64,000 nt of DNA from the NCBI RefSeq assembly GCF_040219615.1, contig NZ_JAVJSE010000002.1, positions 1 through 64,000 of the forward strand. Reading direction: 5' to 3'. How positions within the stretch are numbered: position 1 is the stretch's first letter; every line of letters starts with the position of its first letter. The notes under the pieces were generated by a model. It searched no databases and was not told where the DNA came from. It saw only the letters and a program-made list of their open reading frames with translations. This DNA comes from Thalassobaculum_A sp040219615 (GTDB lineage: Bacteria; Pseudomonadota; Alphaproteobacteria; Thalassobaculales; Thalassobaculaceae). This document shows, piece after piece, positions 59,301 to 64,000 of the stretch. The position numbers were made by a program, and so were the translations under genes.

Positions 59301-60020
59301 CCCGACCCGGTCGACGATCCCGCCGCCGCAGCCCGGCGTGCGCGGCGGCGCCGCCGCCAGCATGGCGGCGAGGTCGGGGCCGGGGCCGGCCAGGCCGATC
59401 CGGAGCTCGACGATCAGCCGCCGGGCCCCGACCCGCCGGCACAGGATCTCGACGCGATCGCCGGCGCCGGCGCCGAACGCCTCGTCGAACCGCTCGCGGA
59501 TCGCCTTGCCGGTGACCACCCGGCCGATGCCGGCGGCGAACAGGGCCTGGACCGGCGAGCCGTTGAGCGCGGCCAGCAGCCGCAGGGAGTCGCTGAAGTA
59601 GCCTTCCGGCGAGGCCCCGTAGCAGCTGCCGTGCTTGATCCATTCGTGGCGGTGCAGGAACGACCGGCTGCCCGGCATCGCCCGATCGAGCGCCTCGCGG
59701 GTGGCGGTGGTCAGGCCGATCGCCGGCAACCGGTCCCAACGCCCGGCCTCGTCGCTGGCGCGGTCCCGGGCATCGACGCCGCAATAGGCATTCCCGCGCG
59801 GCTCCGGCCACAGCCCGTGCAGGGCGAAATGCTCGGCGTCGAAGCGGTCCGCCGTCTGGGTCGTGCACTCCGGCTTCTCGGGCCGCGTCTCGCAGAACGC
59901 CGGCTGCCAGCTGACCGCCAGGACGTAGCGGTCCGCGGCCGCTGCAGACCAAGGCAGGGCCGCGACGGCCAGGAAGGCCATCCCGACAAGCGTCGGCAAC
60001 CAGCGCCCCGAAGCGATCAT
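59274..60020 (-). CDS. Secreted ribonuclease T2 family protein
   Basis: This 248-residue protein has a signal peptide (hydrophobic LVGMAFLAVAALPWSAAAA, cleavage near 29) and both RNase T2 catalytic segments: FALHGLWPEP (CAS1) and HEWIKHGSCYG (CAS2), with paired cysteines. It cleaves RNA in the periplasm or outside the cell, perhaps for phosphate or nucleotide scavenging. Its 3' end lies in a tandem repeat, so the last residues vary by slippage. Converges with rocD. Confidence 0.93.
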   Translation of the reverse strand: MIASGRWLPTLVGMAFLAVAALPWSAAAADRYVLAVSWQPAFCETRPEKPECTTQTADRFDAEHFALHGLWPEPRGNAYCGVDARDRASDEAGRWDRLPAIGLTTATREALDRAMPGSRSFLHRHEWIKHGSCYGASPEGYFSDSLRLLAALNGSPVQALFAAGIGRVVTGKAIRERFDEAFGAGAGDRVEILCRRVGARRLIVELRIGLAGPGPDLAAMLAAAPPRTPGCGGGIVDRVGTGLTDGKP

Positions 60021-60060
60021 GCATCCGTCCTCCCGGTGGGCTTCCGGAAGCGGCCGCGGG

Positions 60061-61755
60061 TCAGATCGTCACCACCCGCACCCGTTCCGGCCCGAACGCC
60101 ACCCAGACCCGCGTCCCGTCGCCGGGCGCGCTCTCCAACCCGACCTCGGCGCCGTGCAACTCGGCCAGCACCTTGACCAGATGCAGGCCGAGCCCCGAGC
60201 CCTCGGCCTTAGCGAGACCGGGATTGCGCGCGCGCTTGAAGGCCTCCCAGATCTCGCCCTGGTCCTCCGGCGCGATCCCGGTTCCGTTGTCGGCGACCTC
60301 GATGACCAGGCCGCCATCCGGTTCGATGCGGACCGCCAGCCTGGCCCAACCGCCGCGCTCGGTGAACTTCAGGGCGTTGGACATCAGGTTGATGACGATC
60401 TGCCGGAGGCTCTTCGGATCGCCGTACAGGGCCGGCAGGTTCTCCGGGACATCGACGCCGACCTCGACGCCGCGGCGCTCGGCCTCGTGGACCAGCAGCG
60501 AGCGCACGGTCCGGGCCTCGCGGCCGACGTCGATCCAGCTCTCCTCCAGTTCGTAGCCGCCGCTCTCGATCTTCGAGAGGTCGAGAATGTCGTTCACCAG
60601 ATTCAGCAGATGCTGGCTGCTGTCGTGGATGATCTCGGCATACTCCTGCTCGCGGCTGCGCTCCCGACCGGGTCGGTGCTGCAGCTTGAGGATCTGGGAG
60701 AACCCGATGATCGCCGTCAGGGGGGTGCGCAGTTCATGACTGATGCCGGCCAGGAAGCTGCTCTTGGCCCGGGTCGCGTGCTCGGCCCGCTGCAGCGCTG
60801 ACCTCACCCTGGTGGTGTTCTCGGACAGCTGCTCGTTCGCCACGTGCAGCGCATGGGCCTGGGCGTGAAGGTCGCGATTCGCCCCGACGACGCGGCGCAG
60901 GGTCAGGCCGCCGATCGCCGCCAGTGCCAGGCCGATCGCCGCCAGCGGCCACATCAGCCGGTTCAGGATCGCGTCACCCGGCCGTTCCGGGGTCCAGTCG
61001 ACGAAGCCGATCACATTGCCCCGCACGTCGGCGACCGGGCAGGCGTGCGCCGATGCCGACGCGGCGTCCCGCAGCAACCGGAAATCCGGCAGGTCGAAGC
61101 GCTCGGACAGGCGGTCGAACGCCGCCATGTCGAGTTGACGCACGAAGATCAATACCGGCCGGGGATGTGGCCGCAGGTCCTGTTGCGACTTGCGTTCCGG
61201 CGTAATGGCCGCGGCCCCGGCCAGCAGCACGAGGTCCCCGACCGCGACGATCCCGGAGTGGCCGACCGGTTCGGCGAGCGGCGCCGCCCTCGCCTGCTCG
61301 ATGAGCGGCGCGACCGCCTCCACCACCGTCCGGGCGAAGCCTTCCGGCGGCGACGGCCGCCGGCGGTCCGAGGCATAGTAGATCACCTCGTCCCGGGCAT
61401 CGACGGCGACGGTCGCGGTCGTCCCGAAGGTGTTGAAGACGTACTGGCCGACATTGGCTTCCGCCCAGGCCGGATCCGGCGACACCACCAGGTTCTCGAC
61501 CGTGGCGCCCCAGAACGCATAGTCCTTGGCCCACAGGGCGATCTCGCGCTGCATGGTCCGCAGGGCGGAATCCGCGAGACGCTGCGACCCGGAAACAACC
61601 GTGCGATCGATCTCGTCCGCCGCCAGCCAGACCGTCGTGCCGACCAGCGCGACGGCAGCCAGCATCAGCGCAAGCACCGGGCCGACCAGCCACCACCCCG
61701 ACACCGGAGCGGGCGGAACGCTCGAAGGCGCGTCGTTGCTCTTCTCCGATGTCAC
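60061..61755 (-). CDS. Sensor histidine kinase with CHASE4-like extracellular domain
   Basis: This 564-residue membrane kinase has one N-terminal helix (about 22-44), a periplasmic sensor region (about 45-270) whose IALWAKDYAFWGATVENL resembles CHASE4, a second helix (about 275-297), a coiled segment, the HisKA dimer domain with phospho-acceptor His340 in SHELRTPLTAIIGFSQ, and an ATPase domain with N box NLMSNALKF, DNGTGIAPED and GSGLGLHLV. GTG 61755 follows AGGGG. No response regulator is adjacent, so it is an orphan kinase. The signal is unknown. Confidence 0.92.
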   Translation of the reverse strand: MTSEKSNDAPSSVPPAPVSGWWLVGPVLALMLAAVALVGTTVWLAADEIDRTVVSGSQRLADSALRTMQREIALWAKDYAFWGATVENLVVSPDPAWAEANVGQYVFNTFGTTATVAVDARDEVIYYASDRRRPSPPEGFARTVVEAVAPLIEQARAAPLAEPVGHSGIVAVGDLVLLAGAAAITPERKSQQDLRPHPRPVLIFVRQLDMAAFDRLSERFDLPDFRLLRDAASASAHACPVADVRGNVIGFVDWTPERPGDAILNRLMWPLAAIGLALAAIGGLTLRRVVGANRDLHAQAHALHVANEQLSENTTRVRSALQRAEHATRAKSSFLAGISHELRTPLTAIIGFSQILKLQHRPGRERSREQEYAEIIHDSSQHLLNLVNDILDLSKIESGGYELEESWIDVGREARTVRSLLVHEAERRGVEVGVDVPENLPALYGDPKSLRQIVINLMSNALKFTERGGWARLAVRIEPDGGLVIEVADNGTGIAPEDQGEIWEAFKRARNPGLAKAEGSGLGLHLVKVLAELHGAEVGLESAPGDGTRVWVAFGPERVRVVTI

Positions 61756-61813
61756 CCGGTGCCCCTGCTGCCGGTCGACCGTAACATCCAGTCTCCCGGG
61801 CCGGAAGCGCCGC

Positions 61814-62920
61814 TCAGCCGGACACCGTATAATCCGCAAGGAACTCCGGCTTGAACGCGAGCCCGTGACCGGGACGTTCGGGCGGGACGTAACGCCCCTG
61901 GTCCGGCAGCACCGGGTTCACCCACGCGTCCTCCATCCAGTCGACATACTCGACCCAGTGCGGGTTCGGAACCGCCGCCAGGACCTGGACCATCAGTTCC
62001 GGGAACAGATGCGGCGCGATCCGCATGCCCCAGGTATCGGCCAGCACCGCGATCCGCCGCAGTTCGGTCAGCCCGCCCCGCATGACGTCGGGCTGCAGAA
62101 TCGGGATCTTCGGGTGCTCGAAGAACGGCCGCAGGTCGAAGCGCGTGAAATGGGTTTCGCCACCGACCACTCTGAGATCCAGCGCATCGGCGATCCGCAG
62201 ATAGCCGGCGAAGTCCTCGCAGACCACCGGCTCCTCCAGCCAGTACACCCCGTGGTCCTGAAAGCGCTTGCCCACGGCGATCGCCTGGTCGGCGCTCCAG
62301 CCCATGTTCACGTCGACCAGGATCTCCACGCCGTCACCGAGCGCGTCGCGCATCCGTCGGACATGCTCGACGTCGGTCCGGTCGTCGTACAGATGCCCGG
62401 CCTGCATCTTGATCGCCGGGAACCCGCGGGCGGCATAGGCCTGGGCCTTGGCCACCATGCCGTCGCCACCGAGGCCGCGCCAGCACCCGCTGCCGTAGGC
62501 CGGCAGGCTGCGGGAGGCACCGCCCCAAAGCCGGAACAGCGGCAGGCCGGCCAGCTTCGCGGTCAGGTCCCAGAGCGCCACGTCGACCGCCGACTGGGCG
62601 AACACCGTGACACCCATGCGTCCGACCCAATAGTTGGCCCGCCAGAGATCGCCCCAGATCGCCTCGACCTCGGTGGCGTCCCGGCCGATCAGGTGTGGTC
62701 GCACCAGTTCGTCGAGGCATGCGGCGACCGTCGCCGAACCGCCGGCCAGCAGTTGCAGGTAGCCCATGCCGACGGCGCCGCCGGCGGTCTCGACCTCGAC
62801 CACCAGCAACTCGCGCATCCGGTCGTAGGACGGCGACCAGCGCGGCGGGTCCACCCAGGGTGCGAGAAGCCGGCGGACCCGGAGGTCGGCGATCCGGCGG
62901 TCGGACGGGACGGCGGTCAT
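61814..62920 (-). CDS. Mandelate racemase/muconate-lactonizing enzyme-family protein
   Basis: This 368-residue enolase-superfamily enzyme has a capping N-terminal domain and a barrel with catalytic Lys in AIKMQAGHL, metal ligands Asp in VDVNMGW, Glu in YWLEEPV and Glu in VGGETH, and a late APHLFPE histidine. It should abstract the alpha-proton of a carboxylate, as a dehydratase or racemase of a sugar acid. The substrate cannot be read from sequence. The neighbours (sensor kinase, small membrane protein) give no pathway clue. Confidence 0.92.
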   Translation of the reverse strand: MTAVPSDRRIADLRVRRLLAPWVDPPRWSPSYDRMRELLVVEVETAGGAVGMGYLQLLAGGSATVAACLDELVRPHLIGRDATEVEAIWGDLWRANYWVGRMGVTVFAQSAVDVALWDLTAKLAGLPLFRLWGGASRSLPAYGSGCWRGLGGDGMVAKAQAYAARGFPAIKMQAGHLYDDRTDVEHVRRMRDALGDGVEILVDVNMGWSADQAIAVGKRFQDHGVYWLEEPVVCEDFAGYLRIADALDLRVVGGETHFTRFDLRPFFEHPKIPILQPDVMRGGLTELRRIAVLADTWGMRIAPHLFPELMVQVLAAVPNPHWVEYVDWMEDAWVNPVLPDQGRYVPPERPGHGLAFKPEFLADYTVSG

Positions 62921-62933
62921 CGACCGCTGATCC

Positions 62934-63131
62934 TCAGGACACGAAGGAATCGATGAAGGTCGCGATTCCGAAGAAGCCGGTGCCGATGATCAGGAGAACC
63001 ATGAAGTTGGTCGCGACGATGCTGGACGGCCAGTTGCCGCCGGTGGTCTTGTTGCGCGCCACCACGAACACGATCAGCAGCACACTGACGATCAGCAGAC
63101 CGCCGCCCTCCAGCAATTCGATCACATTCAT
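62934..63131 (-). CDS. Small two-helix membrane protein, hypothetical
   Basis: This 65-residue protein is mostly two hydrophobic helices: about 8-26 (LEGGGLLIVSVLLIVFVVAR) and 41-60 (NFMVLLIIGTGFFGIATFID), linked by a short polar loop KTTGGNWPSS. No family recognised. The ATG at 63131 follows AGGAACCC. It lies 13 bases upstream of the enolase-family gene in the same direction and may be co-transcribed with it. Confidence 0.7.
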   Translation of the reverse strand: MNVIELLEGGGLLIVSVLLIVFVVARNKTTGGNWPSSIVATNFMVLLIIGTGFFGIATFIDSFVS

Positions 63132-63307
63132 CGGGTTCCTCCGTCGCGTGCCGGTTCGGTCCGGCGGTTATGGCTGGTCGCGGCAAAGATAGTCGGTGGA
63201 CAGGCAGGGGGGAAGCCTCGTGCGTTTCGCCGCCTACCGCCATACCCGGGCCGCTGCTACGGTTCGCCGGCGTGCAGCGCAGGGACGTGCCGAACGGCAG
63301 GAGGAAG
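63132..63307. promoter_or_regulatory. Divergent promoter gap before the acyl-CoA synthetase
   Basis: This 176-base stretch separates the small membrane protein (minus) from the acyl-CoA synthetase (plus). It contains no credible gene and no clear operator that I could find; only the AGGAGGAAGC ribosome site at its right edge is distinct. Confidence 0.35.
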
Positions 63308-64000
63308 CATGAATCAGGCGAAGGTGCTGGCCCAGGTGGCACGGAGCTTCGGCGAACGCCCGGCGATGTCGCTCGGCGAGCGGGTGCTCTACGACTACCG
63401 GACGTTCGCCGACCGGGTCGCCCGCCTCGCCGGTGGCCTGCGGGCCCTCGGGCTCGCGTCCGGCGACCGGGTCGCCCTGGTCATGAAGAACGGCCCCGAG
63501 TATTTCGAGGTCATGTACGGCGCCTGGCACGCCGGCCTGGTGGCGGTTCCGGTGAACGCCAAGCTGCACCCCAAGGAGCACGCCTACATCCTCGATCACT
63601 CCGGCTCGCGGGCGTGCGTGGCCAGCCCGGACATCGCTGAGGCACTGGCGACCGTGCGCGACGAGCTTCCCGGTCTCGAGCATACCGTGGTCACCGGAAC
63701 GGCCGGCTACGATGCGCTGCTGGCGCATGATCCGGTCCCGGTCGCGCCGGTGGCCCCGGACGACCTCGCCTGGCTGTTCTACACCTCGGGGACCACGGGA
63801 CGACCGAAGGGGGCGATGCTGACCCACCGCAATCTCATGGTCGCGGTGATGAACTATTTCGGCGACGTCGACACCATCCTGCCGACCGACTGCATGATCC
63901 ACTCGGCGCCGATGAGTCACGGATCCGGCCTGTATGGCCTGCCGCACGTGGCCAAGGCCGCGAACACGGTGATTCCGGAATCCGGCGGCTTCGACGTCGC
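63308..64000 (+). CDS. AMP-dependent acyl-CoA synthetase, partial (runs off window)
   Basis: The visible 231 codons are the N-terminal part of an ANL-superfamily acyl-CoA ligase, which adenylates a fatty or aryl acid and joins it to CoA. The A3/P-loop motif FYTSGTTGRPKGAMLTHRNL is intact near residue 158, after the opening RVARLAGGLRALGLASGDRV and GAWHAGLVAVPVNAKLHPKE. The C-terminal domain is beyond the window, so the length and substrate class cannot be judged. ATG 63308 follows a strong AGGAGG. Confidence 0.93.

Noticed and set aside
63234..63947. Minus-strand 237-codon frame at the right edge
   Set aside because: It is the shadow of the acyl-CoA synthetase, whose plus frame shows the intact AMP-binding motif and a strong ribosome site.

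Overview
The window is about 64 kb of very GC-rich, densely packed chromosomal DNA from an alphaproteobacterium, most likely a Rhodospirillales-type organism. The best evidence is the housekeeping block murA - DUF2948 - hisG - hisD - UPF0262 - low-molecular-weight phosphatase - infA - maf - RNase E/G - yacG (25.2-32.5 kb, all minus), an order typical of Alphaproteobacteria. The infA product starts MPKDDVIEF, and GTG starts and 1-4 base stop/start overlaps are common. Two tRNAs (Phe-GAA, Thr-GGT) are present. I see no rRNA, CRISPR array or prophage, and only a sliver of one insertion sequence at the left edge.

Layout. 0-0.1 kb: the 5' end of an IS5-type transposase. 0.1-5.7 kb: a P-type Ca2+-type ATPase, a zinc alcohol dehydrogenase and a host-attachment-family protein on minus, then an MBL-fold RNA hydrolase on plus. 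5.7-14.9 kb: a detoxification and redox accessory region with two glutathione S-transferases, each divergent from its own regulator (TetR, HxlR), a cupin protein, an NTF2-like protein, two nitronate monooxygenases, an AraC regulator, a CMD/AhpD-like peroxidase, two secreted YHS proteins and a cold-shock protein. 15-19.8 kb: DNA repair (LigD with a small upstream ORF, UvrD-type helicase). 19.9-21.7 kb: a BacA/YddA-type ABC protein whose ATPase motifs look eroded. 22-25.1 kb: a TPR-2OG dioxygenase and TPR-methyltransferase pair. 25.2-33 kb: the housekeeping block and tRNA-Thr.

33.0-43.8 kb is the most striking part. It is one minus-strand operon of seven redox genes: a pentaheme cytochrome c, an outer-membrane beta-barrel, a membrane-anchored FAD/2Fe-2S oxidoreductase, a tetraheme cytochrome c554-like protein, a two-domain cNMP-binding protein fused to a four-cluster ferredoxin, a five-helix membrane cytochrome b-like protein, and a membrane-anchored decaheme cytochrome with a duplicated four-cysteine module at its N-terminus. 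Together they carry 19 CXXCH haem sites. They look like a trans-envelope electron conduit linking NAD(P)H or ferredoxin-type clusters to periplasmic or outer-membrane haems. I do not recognise it as a named system. The first and last cytochromes share a short repeated motif of the type D-(I/L)-L-x-A-P.

44-48 kb: a polyamine ABC transporter (potA-B-C and a binding protein). 48-52.2 kb: a compact operon of MotA, MotB, a degenerate EAL-like protein and a Ca2+/H+ antiporter. 52.2-56.4 kb: a DUF2066 protein, an APH-type kinase and an FAD/GcvT dimethylglycine/sarcosine dehydrogenase-like enzyme, translationally coupled. 56.4-59.2 kb: an Lrp-family regulator divergent from arginase and ornithine aminotransferase (arginine catabolism). 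59.3-64 kb: a secreted RNase T2, an orphan sensor histidine kinase, an enolase-superfamily enzyme, a 65-residue membrane protein and the start of an acyl-CoA synthetase that runs off the window.
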